From Gemmatimonadota bacterium (lineage in GTDB: Bacteria > Gemmatimonadota > Gemmatimonadetes > Longimicrobiales > Gaopeijiaceae): 64,000 nt of DNA. The stretch is from assembly GCA_009844885.1 (NCBI GenBank), contig VYAQ01000019.1, positions 1 to 64,000 on the forward strand, written 5' to 3'. The notes under the pieces are model-generated. The model saw only the letters and a list, made by a program, of their open reading frames with translations, was not told where the DNA came from and did not search any database. Position 1 is the stretch's first letter. Each line of letters begins with the position of its first letter. Of this stretch, positions 53,128 through 62,102 are shown piece after piece. The position numbers and the translations under genes are program-made.

Positions 53128-54621
53128 GTGGCATCTTCCGGTGGAATCGACCCGACTTGTCCACCAGCCGCGAGGACTGCCACGCCCCCCCCGCCCCGCT
53201 TCGTCGCTGTCGTCAAGGACGACTGCGAGACCTGCCACCTCGTCGCACCGGTACTCGGGCAGATCGTGGCCGCGGGCTACTCGCTCAAGGTGTACTGGCA
53301 GGACGACGACGCCTTCCTCCCCGCCTCTCTGGCCACGGTGGACGACCGCGATCTGGAACATTCGTTCCGCCTGGACATTGTGACGGTCCCCACGCTGATA
53401 CGGCTGGAGGGTCAACGCGAAAGGGGACGGACCGAGGGATGGGACGCGGCCAGCTGGCGCACCCTGACCGGGCTGGCAACGCTCGGCGAGGAACTTCCAT
53501 CCCATCGGCCCGGCTGTGGCTCCCGCTCGGTGGACCCTGGCGTGCCCGAGGTGCTGCGGGTACGCTACGGCGAGACCGGGATTCGTGCGCGCGAAGTGGT
53601 ACTCGGCGACCGGGTCGACCCGACCGAGGCGTGCTACGACCGTGGCTGGACCGACGGGCTCCCCGTCGTGCCTCCGACCCCCGAGCGCATCCTGCGCATG
53701 CTCGCGGGGACGAGACGGGATCCGCACGAGATCGTCGGCCGCATTCCGCCGGACATGGCCCCATGCACCGTGGAGAAGGTGGCGATCAACGCGGTCATGG
53801 CCGGCTGCAAGCCCGAGTACCTTCCGGTCGTCCTGACCGCCCTCCAGGCTGCGCTGGATCCCCGGTTCACCCTACACGGGGTTACCTGCAGCACCTGCTT
53901 CTCCAGTCCCGTCGTCATCGTCAACGGTCCGGTCGCGAAGCGCCTGGGCATGAACTCGGGCATGAACGCCCTCGGCCAGGGCAACCGCGCCAACGCGACG
54001 ATCGGCCGCGCACTCAACCTCGTGGTCCGCAACGTCGGTGGCGGACGGCCGGGCGAAATCGATCGCGCCACCCTGGGGACGCCCGGCAAGTACACGTTCT
54101 GCTTCGCCGAGGACGAGTCGGATGACGGCTGGACTCCGCTTGCCGAGGCGCGAGGCATTGCTCCCGGTTCGAGCGCAGTCACCGTGTTCGCTGGAGACGG
54201 CGTCCAGGGCGTCTGGGACCAGAAGGCGCGCACCCCCGCCGAACTGACCCGGTCCCTGGCAATGGCACTCAGCGCCGTGGGGCATCCGAAGCTGTGCGAA
54301 TGGGTGCAGGCGATCCTCGTGCTGTCCCCCGAGCACTACGCCATCTACCGCGGGGCTGGATGGCACCGCGACCGGATTACGGCCGACCTTCAGGCAGCCC
54401 TGTCCCGCCCGGGTGCGGAGGTCGTAGCCGGAGCGGACGGCGTAGCGGAGGGAATGCCGCACTCACGCCGGGGCGAGCAGGTACCCAAGTTCCATCCTGA
54501 CGGCCTCCTTCTGGTCCGCGCGGGCGGCCCGGCCGGATTGATGTCCGCCATCCTATCGGGCTGGCCGGGAGGACGCGACCACGAGGAATCCCACCCCATC
54601 ACGCGAGAGATCAGCGAATGA
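53128..54621 (+). CDS. Thioredoxin-fold-like redox protein fused to the 'GWTDGLPVVPPT' domain, partner of the UGSC selenoprotein
   Basis: FVAVVKDDCETCHLVAPVLGQIVAAGYSLKVYWQDDD (CxxC) and cis-Pro-like IVTVPTLIRLEG; YDRGWTDGLPVVPPTPERILRML; stop overlaps the next ATG (ATGA). GTG start at 53128 is inferred. Confidence 0.8.
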   Translation: MASSGGIDPTCPPAARTATPPPPRFVAVVKDDCETCHLVAPVLGQIVAAGYSLKVYWQDDDAFLPASLATVDDRDLEHSFRLDIVTVPTLIRLEGQRERGRTEGWDAASWRTLTGLATLGEELPSHRPGCGSRSVDPGVPEVLRVRYGETGIRAREVVLGDRVDPTEACYDRGWTDGLPVVPPTPERILRMLAGTRRDPHEIVGRIPPDMAPCTVEKVAINAVMAGCKPEYLPVVLTALQAALDPRFTLHGVTCSTCFSSPVVIVNGPVAKRLGMNSGMNALGQGNRANATIGRALNLVVRNVGGGRPGEIDRATLGTPGKYTFCFAEDESDDGWTPLAEARGIAPGSSAVTVFAGDGVQGVWDQKARTPAELTRSLAMALSAVGHPKLCEWVQAILVLSPEHYAIYRGAGWHRDRITADLQAALSRPGAEVVAGADGVAEGMPHSRRGEQVPKFHPDGLLLVRAGGPAGLMSAILSGWPGGRDHEESHPITREISE

Positions 54622-55160
54622 ACAACCCCGAAACCCGTCTGCACGACCCCACGTCCGAATCCGCTCCGGCCATCCGCCCCCGCCGACCTCCCCTGCCCTC
54701 GCTGACGGGCAGAACCGTGGCGCTGTTCGACATCGGCAAGACCCGCTCGGACGAATTCCTGGACTGTCTCGAGGCACGGTTCCGGGCGCTGGACATCGCC
54801 ACCGGGCGCTTCGCCAAGCCGACCAACGCCAAGCCTGCCGCCGCACCGACACTGGACGCGATCGCGGAGGGCGCGGACGCGGTGATCGTGGCGCTCGCCG
54901 ACTGAGGCTCCTGCGTATCATGCGGTCTGCATGACATCAGGATGCTGGAAGATCGCGGCGTTCCCGGTCTCCTCGTGGCCACGACGGCCTTTGAGGACGC
55001 GGCGGCGCATCAGGCGCGCTCTCTCGGTTTCGATCCCGCGGTCGTCTGGGTGGCCCACCCCGTACAGAACCGGAGTCCGGACGAACTGGACGCACTGGCT
55101 GCCATGGCCATGCCGGGCGTGCTGCGGCACCTGACCTCGGACGGCGGCGACGGTCCGTGA
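54618..55160 (+). CDS. UGSC-motif selenoprotein with in-frame UGA (Sec) at 54903-54905
   Basis: ORFs 54618-54905 and 54942-55160 are in the same frame; read-through gives ...EGADAVIVALAD-U-GSCVSCGLHDIRMLEDRGVPGLLVATTAFEDAAA...; Sec at residue 96 of ~180; bSECIS-like hairpin immediately 3'. Confidence 0.87.
54909..54942 (+). promoter_or_regulatory. Bacterial SECIS-like element
   Basis: TCCTG-cgta-TCATGC-GGTCT-GCATGA-cat-CAGGA: 6-bp upper stem, 5-bp lower stem, loop GGUCU starting 18 nt after the UGA. Confidence 0.82.
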
Positions 55161-55182
55161 CGGGGTGTGCGGTCCCTCTCGG

Positions 55183-56946
55183 CTAGCCGGGAGTCGTCGT
55201 CATCAGGAGCACCACGAGAACGACCAGCGTGAGCGGAGTGCCGAGCCGCGCATAGTCCCCGAAATGATACCCCCCCGGGCCGTAGACCATCAGGTTGGTC
55301 TGGTAGGCCACCGGCGTCATGAAGGACGCCGAAGCGGAAAGCGCGACGGCGACCGCCGCGGCGCGCGCGTCGATCCCGAAGTCGGCAGCCGTCGTTAGCG
55401 CGATGGGAAGAACGAGCGCGGCGGCCGCGTTGTTGGTGATGAAGGAGCTGAGCACCACGGTGCTGATCACGAGTCCCGCCATGGCGCCCTGCGGCCCGAA
55501 GCGCCCGAGGACATCGTTGACGAGCTGCGCGGCCGACTGGCCGAGGCCGGAGCTCTCGACCGCGGCGGCAAGTCCGAACGCGGCCCCGATCACGATGATC
55601 ACCTCGAAATCGATCGAGTCCTTGGCTTCGTTCGTGGTCAGGATGCCCGAGCCGATCAGGACGAGCGCGCCGATCAGGGACAGGTGCAGGATGGGAAGTA
55701 CGCCCAGGCCGGCGCCGAGCACGATGACCGCCGCGACACCCGCCACGACCGCCGCCTTCCCCGTCGCCTCCGGGGCCGTGTCTCCAAGGCGGGGCACGAG
55801 CAGAAAGTCGTTGCGGTGGCGCCAGCGCTCGCCGAAGCCCCGGTCCGAGATGAGCAGCAGCGTATCGCCGGCGTGGAGGGGTTCCCGCGCGAGGTGGCCC
55901 TTGATCGGCTCCCCCGCCCGGTGGATCGCCACCACCGTGCCCTGATAGCGCGCCAGAAACTGGATGTCCACGAGCGAGCGGCCCACCAGCCGGGACTCCG
56001 GCGCGATTACCGCCTCGAAATACGCGTGGCGCGGGCTGCCCACCTCATGCGGCAGGTGCGGCTGCTGGGCCGACGCAATGCCTGACACGTCGTGCAGTTC
56101 AAGCACCGTGTCCATCCCTCCCACCAGCGTCAGATAATCGCCGCCTCTGAGCACCGTCCTGCCCGAGATCTGCGCCGCTCCTTCGCCGTCGCGCTCGAAG
56201 TACACGATGACGGCACCTTCGGGGAACCGCGTCCGTGCTTCGCTGACCGGCAGCCCATCGACGGGCCCGCCGGGCTCGACAACCATGCGGACCGAGAAGC
56301 TCCGGCCCCCTGCACGCGCCTCCTGGCGCGGCGGCAGCCGGTCCGGCAAAAGCATCGGCGAGAGCACGATGGTGATCACGAGGCCCATCAGCGCCATCGG
56401 CAGGGCCAGCCGCGTCAACTCGAACATCGAGAAGGGATCATGTCCCTCCGCCTGGAGAAGACCCGAGACCACGATGTTCGTGGATGTGCCGATCAGCGTG
56501 GTCATGCCCCCGAGGATGGCGGCGAACGAGAGCGGCATGAGGTAGCGGGACGCCGAGTCTCCGCGCCGGTCCGCCCACTCCGCCACCTGCGGGGCCAGCA
56601 TGGCGATGATCGGCGTGTTGTTCAGGAACGCCGACGAGGCGGCCACGGGAACCGTAATCCGCGCGAGCGCCGTGCGCAGACCGCGGGCCTTCCCGAGGGT
56701 CGCGCGCACGAGGGGCTGCAGCGCGCCGCTCTTTTCCACCGCCCGCGCCAGAATGTAGAGCGCGGCGACGGTGATCGGCGCCGGATTGGAAAACCCCTGG
56801 AACGCCTCTCCCGGACTCACGACATCCGCCACCATGAGGACCACGACCGCGGCTCCGAAGGTGACGGCCGGCGACACCAGTTCGCGGGCCAGCACCACGA
56901 CGGCCACCGAGACGACCGCGAGGGTTAGCCACCCGTCAGCGCTCAT
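55183..56946 (-). CDS. SLC13/DASS-like permease with TrkA-C (RCK_C) domains
   Basis: Many TM segments; AFLNNTPIIAMLAPQVAEW; SSFITNNAAAALVLPIALT; central soluble RCK_C-like repeats. Confidence 0.9.
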   Translation of the reverse strand: MSADGWLTLAVVSVAVVVLARELVSPAVTFGAAVVVLMVADVVSPGEAFQGFSNPAPITVAALYILARAVEKSGALQPLVRATLGKARGLRTALARITVPVAASSAFLNNTPIIAMLAPQVAEWADRRGDSASRYLMPLSFAAILGGMTTLIGTSTNIVVSGLLQAEGHDPFSMFELTRLALPMALMGLVITIVLSPMLLPDRLPPRQEARAGGRSFSVRMVVEPGGPVDGLPVSEARTRFPEGAVIVYFERDGEGAAQISGRTVLRGGDYLTLVGGMDTVLELHDVSGIASAQQPHLPHEVGSPRHAYFEAVIAPESRLVGRSLVDIQFLARYQGTVVAIHRAGEPIKGHLAREPLHAGDTLLLISDRGFGERWRHRNDFLLVPRLGDTAPEATGKAAVVAGVAAVIVLGAGLGVLPILHLSLIGALVLIGSGILTTNEAKDSIDFEVIIVIGAAFGLAAAVESSGLGQSAAQLVNDVLGRFGPQGAMAGLVISTVVLSSFITNNAAAALVLPIALTTAADFGIDARAAAVAVALSASASFMTPVAYQTNLMVYGPGGYHFGDYARLGTPLTLVVLVVLLMTTTPG

Positions 56947-57037
56947 GGACCGCCCTGCCCGGTGCGCCCGTGTGCCCGTTGTACTCCACGCCAGACCCGT
57001 GAACGCCCCGACTCACGCTATCGGCCGTCGGTGCGGA

Positions 57038-57712
57038 TCAGCTACGATCGTACGCCAGCACGAGGGGCTCGCTCGGACCGCTGGCCACAATCGTGCGGGT
57101 CATGATCAGCCGGTCACCGATGACCTCCAGCTGCTCGCGGACCCGGCCCCCACCCACAACATGGTGATCGAGGCTCAGGATCGCGCCCTGCCACGAAACC
57201 CTGGTCCGAATCCTGTGTTCGCCCTCGCGCACTTCGACTTCGGTGCCGTCCATCGGTACGGTGATGGTCGTGCCCGGTACCGGCGTGTATCCCAGCTCCA
57301 ACGCGCCGGCACGAAGCAACAGCGTCTCCGGCCGCCTGCGCAGCACTTCGATGGTCGCACGCATGTCCGAGACCGACATGCGCCGCGACTCGACCATCCG
57401 GCGGTAGCGGCGCATCGTGCGGCTCTCGTTACGGGCGATGTCCGCCACCGGCGCTTCGTCGGCCACGCCCTCCAACTGATTGGGGATCTGGGCCGTACTG
57501 CTGGATTCGTCCAGCTCCCAGCGTCCCGAATAGGCCGAGAACAGGGCCTCCGCCTGCGCTCCGGCGACGGGCGGTCCGCCACCGCCGGAGGCGCACCCCC
57601 ATGCGCCCGCCGAGAGCGCGCTGATCGCAAGAAGACTGCGGGCTCGGAGATTCATCCCAGGATCCTCGTGCCTGATTGCGTCGTTGCGCGTGGTCCCGTT
57701 TGCGAGCCGCAC
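57038..57712 (-). CDS. Hypothetical lipoprotein
   Basis: N-terminus RSLLAISALSAGAWGCASGGGGPP lipobox-like; no family recognised. Confidence 0.6.
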   Translation of the reverse strand: MRLANGTTRNDAIRHEDPGMNLRARSLLAISALSAGAWGCASGGGGPPVAGAQAEALFSAYSGRWELDESSSTAQIPNQLEGVADEAPVADIARNESRTMRRYRRMVESRRMSVSDMRATIEVLRRRPETLLLRAGALELGYTPVPGTTITVPMDGTEVEVREGEHRIRTRVSWQGAILSLDHHVVGGGRVREQLEVIGDRLIMTRTIVASGPSEPLVLAYDRS

Positions 57713-57787
57713 CCGGGCACCGCCATCCGTGCCGCTAGTATAGCGACGGCTACTGCCAATGCAAGACGCGCGACCGCGTCCGGCGTG

Positions 57788-58123
57788 CTAGCCGAAGAAG
57801 AGGCCGAGCACGAGGTTCGCGAGCGCGAGCGTCACTGACCCGATCAACGCCGAACGGAAGTTCCTGACCTCCATGCCCCGGATCACGGAACCCGTAACCA
57901 TGAGCGCGACGGCGTTGAGCACCAGCAGCGCCGGGATCATGAAGATGCCGAGCGAAGGCATGAAGGCGCCGGCAACCCAGACCAGTACGAAGTTGACCAG
58001 CCCGAGCACCAGCGTTCCGAACAGCGCCGCCTTGGCGTCGCGCACGTTGATCCCGTCGACCATTCGACCAACCAGGAAAAGGGCGGCGGCGTTGGCCAGC
58101 ATATGGATCACGAATCCCAGCAT
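57788..58123 (-). CDS. Phage-holin-family-like (Mycobact_4TM type) small membrane protein
   Basis: 111 aa, four predicted TM segments; MLGFVIHMLANAAALFLVGRMVDGINV. Confidence 0.75.
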   Translation of the reverse strand: MLGFVIHMLANAAALFLVGRMVDGINVRDAKAALFGTLVLGLVNFVLVWVAGAFMPSLGIFMIPALLVLNAVALMVTGSVIRGMEVRNFRSALIGSVTLALANLVLGLFFG

Positions 58124-58207
58124 TCTCTTCCTCCGGTGTGGTCCTGTCCGTCCTGTCTTGCGCTCTTGCGCCTGATTCCAACCCTACGTGTCACGGTGCA
58201 GGAAGGT

Positions 58208-61200
58208 TCACCGAGCCCCCGGCGCGCCTCCCGATCCGGGTCGCCCCGCTCGCTGCAGTAGTGCCGCCGCCTCGTGAATCCGGCCCCCGAGAATCACGAC
58301 CCGGAGGTCCCGCAATGCGCGGATGTCCCGTGTGGGATCCTCGCCGATCACGATCAGGTCGGCGATGGCGCCGGGAGCGACGACCCCCAGGCGGCCCGCC
58401 TGGCCCAGGGCCTCCCCCGATACCGACGTCGTCGCCCTGAGAACGTCGACGCTCCGCATCTCGCCGTAGCGCACCAGGGCCTCCATCTCCGCGAGGAGGC
58501 TGATCCCCGGTGGATTGATGGGCGCGTCCGTTCCCATGATGACCCGGCCGCCCGCCTCGACCACCCGGCGAGGAAGCGAGGCCATGTCCCGAACCGGCCG
58601 CCGCGCCGCTTCCAGGTCCGCCGGCCGCCGCGCCAGTTGTGGGGCCTGGGGGAAGAAGGCCTCGACGCGCGCATCGTCGAACAGGGAGGGGTCCTCGGCG
58701 ACAAGGAGGCCGTAGGCGCCGTAGATCCCGACCGTCGGGGCAATCGTCATGCCGGAGGCCGCGAGGAGCGTGACCACGTCGCCGTAGCTGCGCGACAGCT
58801 CCGAGACCTTGGTCGAGTAGCCGCGCCGACTCGTGCCCCGCACATGTTCGACGCCGTCCGCTCCGAACGCCACCGCTGGATACAGCTCGTGGGAGGTGAC
58901 CGGCACCCCGAGCGCGTGAGCCTCCTCGATGGCGCGCTTCTGGACGGGATCGGCCAGGCGCACGTAGGTCTTGACGAGGTCGTAGCCGAGGGCGTCGACG
59001 CGGGCCATCTCGAGCTCCAGCTGCGCCGGTGCGCCCAGCGCGGGAGCGCCGGGATAGTAGATCCGGCTGCCGTCGATCGTCCCCCCGGTGCCGAACCATC
59101 TCGGCGCGTTGCGCCTGCCCGACCCGCTCGCCTCCTTCGCTTCGGCCATCTCCCATGGATCGCACGCCGGGCAAAGCACCGAGGTCACACCGTAGGACAG
59201 CCAGGCTCGCCCCACCTGCTCGCCGGACGCGAGACCGCCATGCGCGTGCATTTCGATCAGGCCCGGCATCACGACCTCGTCGCCGGCGTCGACCACCCGG
59301 GCCGCAGTACGCGTGGGGTCACGGTCGGCGACCTCGACAATGCGTCCCCCCTCGACGAGGATGTCCACTTCGCGGCGCAGCTTCTCCGAGCGTCCGTCCC
59401 ACATTGCCCCCGCACGGATCAGCAGGGACTCCGGCGGCGCGGGCCGCGACCACGTCAGCGAGAGCGGAATGTCCTCGATGCGCCCGTCGAGCAGGTCGAC
59501 GCGCCGGAGACGGTCCGTGCCCAGGTAGACGATGGACCGCGAGTCACCGGTCCAGGTGGGATCGTCGGTGGCTTCGTTGGTGAGCCGTCGCGGCGTAGAG
59601 GTGGCGGGATTGCCGTCCGCCTCGGTCGGGACGACCCACAGTACCCCGCCGGCCACGTAGGCCAGCCACCTGCCGTCGGGTGACCGGACCGGACCGTCGG
59701 TGCCGCGCGTGCCGATCGAGGTATGCGCCGGAAGATCCAGGAAGCGCTCGTATTCCTGCGCGAGCGGGGCTGTGTGGGACCCGTGAACGTGGCCGTTCCA
59801 CGCCGGACCCTGCCATGGCCGGGAAGCCGCCTGAAGTCCGCCGTCCGCAGCCTGCGCGGACTCGATCGGTATGACAACGGCGCGATTCACGCCCTCCCGA
59901 AACCGGTCCGCATAGGGTTGGTGGACCGACGTGACAATGGACCGTCCGTCCGGGGACCACGAGGGCCGGCCGGCGCCGTTCAGCCCCGACCTGAGCGTAC
60001 GCACCCATCCCGTAGCCAGCTCCACCACGCTGATCCCGACCTGGTAGCCGGAACCCACGAACGCGAGACGGTTGCCGTCGGGCGACCAGGCCGCCATGGT
60101 CGCGCCCGCTCCCTCGGTGACGCGTACCGTGTTGCCATCGGCCATGCGCCGGACGTACAGGTCGGTTCTCCCGTCGCGGTCGGACGAGAAGGCGAGCCGT
60201 GAGCCGTCGGGGGACCATGCCGGATCGATCTCGATCCAGGGATCGTCGGTCAGTTGCTCCGTGTCACCGCCCATGGTGTGCACCCACAGGTCGCCGCGCG
60301 CCGAGAACGCGATGCGGCGGCCGTCCGGTGACACCGCGGGCGACACGATGCCGCGCACCGGGAAGGTGCCCGGCGCGAGGAGATCGCGCGGGCGCCGCTC
60401 ATATGGCGTTCGGTCCAGTGTCACAGTGCCCGTGAACGGAATGTTCGCGAGGCCGCTGCCTTCGTATCCGCGGCGGCGGACGAGGCCGTCGGAGGTGTAG
60501 ATGAAGCCGCTCGGAGTGGCCGCGATGCGGAAGGGAAAGACGTCTTCATCGTCACCCGTGAGGACTCGCGGCCCGGTCTCGCCGCGGCTGCCGCCGCTGC
60601 CGTCCCTGCCGTCCGCGGCGACCGCCCGCAGCACCGACCGTCCCCCGCCGATCTCGTTGTAGACCAACAACTCTCCGCGGGCGTCCCATCCCGGTGCATT
60701 GACCTGCCCGCCATCGGCGCCGGCCACGCGGCGCGGCGTGCCCGCGTCACCCCCCAACTCCTCCAGCACCCAGATCCCGGCCGCGTCACCGCTTCCCGAC
60801 GCCGCGAATGCCAGGCGGCGACCATCCGGTGAGAAGGCCGGCCCATACTCGCTTCCCGGTGCTTCGGTCATTCTGGTCACGGCCCCGCCGACCACCGCGA
60901 GCATCCAGATGTCGTAACTGCCCATCCGGTCCGAACTGAACGCGATCCTGTCCCCGTCCGGGGACCAGTGCGGCTCGCGGTGGTCGTATGGACCGCGCGT
61001 GTGCTGGCGCAGCCCGGAACCGTCCGGCGCAACGCTCCACACGTGGTAGTTGCCGTCCCAGTACGCCTGGAACGCGACACGCGCCCCGTCCGGTGACCAG
61101 GACGGCTGGCGCGCGTCGCCCACCGGGTCCGTGATCGGCACGGCGCGGCCACCTTCGACCGGCATGACCCAGATCCGGCCCACCAGATCGAAGGCGAGCA

Positions 61201-61546
61201 CGGTGCCATCGGGCGACAGCGCGGCCGCGATGTTCGTCCCCTCGGTCAGCGTCACCTCGATCGGCTGCCGCGGCGGCTCCTGGGCCCGAATGCCGCCGGA
61301 GGCCCCCAACACCGCCACCGCAAGCGCAAGCGACGCAAACCGCCCGCCCCCACGCGAGTCTCCGCGGCACACGGCCCCTACCTGCCCTCGATCCACGCCA
61401 CCAGCTCGTCCTGCGGCACGATCAGCACGTGGCCCTGGGCCGGCAGCACCTCGTGGGTGACATCCGCGCCCGCCGCCTCCAGGAGATCGGCCGTCGCCTG
61501 CGACCGGTCGACCCAGTTGCCGTCTTCCTCCCCCACCATCATCCAC
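58208..61546 (-). CDS. TolB-like beta-propeller fused to amidohydrolase, secreted
   Basis: Repeated PSWSPDGARVAF / PAWSPDGSRLAFSSDRDG propeller motifs; C-terminal GDEVVMPGLIEMHAHGG metal site, IMGTDAPINPPG, GVVAPGAIADLIVIGEDP; true start likely ~61370 before FASLALAVAVLGASGG. Confidence 0.88.
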   Translation of the reverse strand: MDDGGGGRRQLGRPVAGDGRSPGGGGRGCHPRGAAGPGPRADRAAGRAGGVDRGQVGAVCRGDSRGGGRFASLALAVAVLGASGGIRAQEPPRQPIEVTLTEGTNIAAALSPDGTVLAFDLVGRIWVMPVEGGRAVPITDPVGDARQPSWSPDGARVAFQAYWDGNYHVWSVAPDGSGLRQHTRGPYDHREPHWSPDGDRIAFSSDRMGSYDIWMLAVVGGAVTRMTEAPGSEYGPAFSPDGRRLAFAASGSGDAAGIWVLEELGGDAGTPRRVAGADGGQVNAPGWDARGELLVYNEIGGGRSVLRAVAADGRDGSGGSRGETGPRVLTGDDEDVFPFRIAATPSGFIYTSDGLVRRRGYEGSGLANIPFTGTVTLDRTPYERRPRDLLAPGTFPVRGIVSPAVSPDGRRIAFSARGDLWVHTMGGDTEQLTDDPWIEIDPAWSPDGSRLAFSSDRDGRTDLYVRRMADGNTVRVTEGAGATMAAWSPDGNRLAFVGSGYQVGISVVELATGWVRTLRSGLNGAGRPSWSPDGRSIVTSVHQPYADRFREGVNRAVVIPIESAQAADGGLQAASRPWQGPAWNGHVHGSHTAPLAQEYERFLDLPAHTSIGTRGTDGPVRSPDGRWLAYVAGGVLWVVPTEADGNPATSTPRRLTNEATDDPTWTGDSRSIVYLGTDRLRRVDLLDGRIEDIPLSLTWSRPAPPESLLIRAGAMWDGRSEKLRREVDILVEGGRIVEVADRDPTRTAARVVDAGDEVVMPGLIEMHAHGGLASGEQVGRAWLSYGVTSVLCPACDPWEMAEAKEASGSGRRNAPRWFGTGGTIDGSRIYYPGAPALGAPAQLELEMARVDALGYDLVKTYVRLADPVQKRAIEEAHALGVPVTSHELYPAVAFGADGVEHVRGTSRRGYSTKVSELSRSYGDVVTLLAASGMTIAPTVGIYGAYGLLVAEDPSLFDDARVEAFFPQAPQLARRPADLEAARRPVRDMASLPRRVVEAGGRVIMGTDAPINPPGISLLAEMEALVRYGEMRSVDVLRATTSVSGEALGQAGRLGVVAPGAIADLIVIGEDPTRDIRALRDLRVVILGGRIHEAAALLQRAGRPGSGGAPGAR

Positions 61547-62097
61547 ACGGGAAGGCCGGCGAACGGCACCAGCGAGGCACCGCCCTCATAGCGCCCCGGC
61601 ATGGCGATGATCCCGCCCACCCGGTCGGGCACCGCGAGCGCCGCGTGAAAGACGCCGATGCCGCCGGCCGAGGCCCCGGTCATCACGATGTCGTTCGCCG
61701 CCCCCACGAAGTTCGCGTCGATCCATTCCAGCACGGCGTCCATCACATACTCGCCGCCGTCCGACATGCCCGGGCCGTACACCTCCACGCCGACGACCGC
61801 GTACCCCGCCGCCGGCGCCGCGACGTCCCAGTAGGAGTCGATCAGGCTGAGCAGGAGGTCCGAGTCGCCCCTGCCCCACGGAAACGCCAGCACCACACCC
61901 CTGGCCGCGACCGTGGGGCGAATGACCGCGATGTTTACCGGCTCCTGCAGCGCCGTCGTAAGCGCAACCCACTCCAGCGTCGCGGGCGCCTGGGGCCGTA
62001 CCGGATCGTCGGCGCCGCACGCGAGCAGGAGCACGGCGGCCCACGCCGCAGCGCGGGCCGCGCGCGCCCCGCCCCCACCGTGCCCTCGTGCGGTCAT
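61378..62097 (-). CDS. Alpha/beta-hydrolase-like secreted protein (possible lipoprotein)
   Basis: MTARGHGGGGARAARAAAWAAVLLLACGADDPV; nucleophile elbow MTGASAGGIGVFHAAL; VWMMVGEEDGNWVD; QGHVLIVPQ; ATG at 62097. Confidence 0.8.
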   Translation of the reverse strand: MTARGHGGGGARAARAAAWAAVLLLACGADDPVRPQAPATLEWVALTTALQEPVNIAVIRPTVAARGVVLAFPWGRGDSDLLLSLIDSYWDVAAPAAGYAVVGVEVYGPGMSDGGEYVMDAVLEWIDANFVGAANDIVMTGASAGGIGVFHAALAVPDRVGGIIAMPGRYEGGASLVPFAGLPVWMMVGEEDGNWVDRSQATADLLEAAGADVTHEVLPAQGHVLIVPQDELVAWIEGR

Positions 62098-62102
62098 CGC
62101 CG

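Noticed and set aside
54618-54905. Interpretation of the 95 aa ORF as a complete gene or as a nonsense-mutated pseudogene
   Set aside because: The same frame continues with coding-like sequence, the UGA sits exactly in the U-G-S-C motif, and a SECIS-type hairpin follows. Sec insertion explains all three.
54942-55160. Independent 72 aa gene starting at ATG 54942
   Set aside because: It is the C-terminal half of the selenoprotein; the ATG is within the SECIS 3' stem and no separate ribosome-binding site is evident.
55172-55195. Palindrome CGGCTAGCCG at the SLC13-like gene stop
   Set aside because: It may be a simple bidirectional terminator between convergent genes. It lacks the GTGGACA core of the repeat family.
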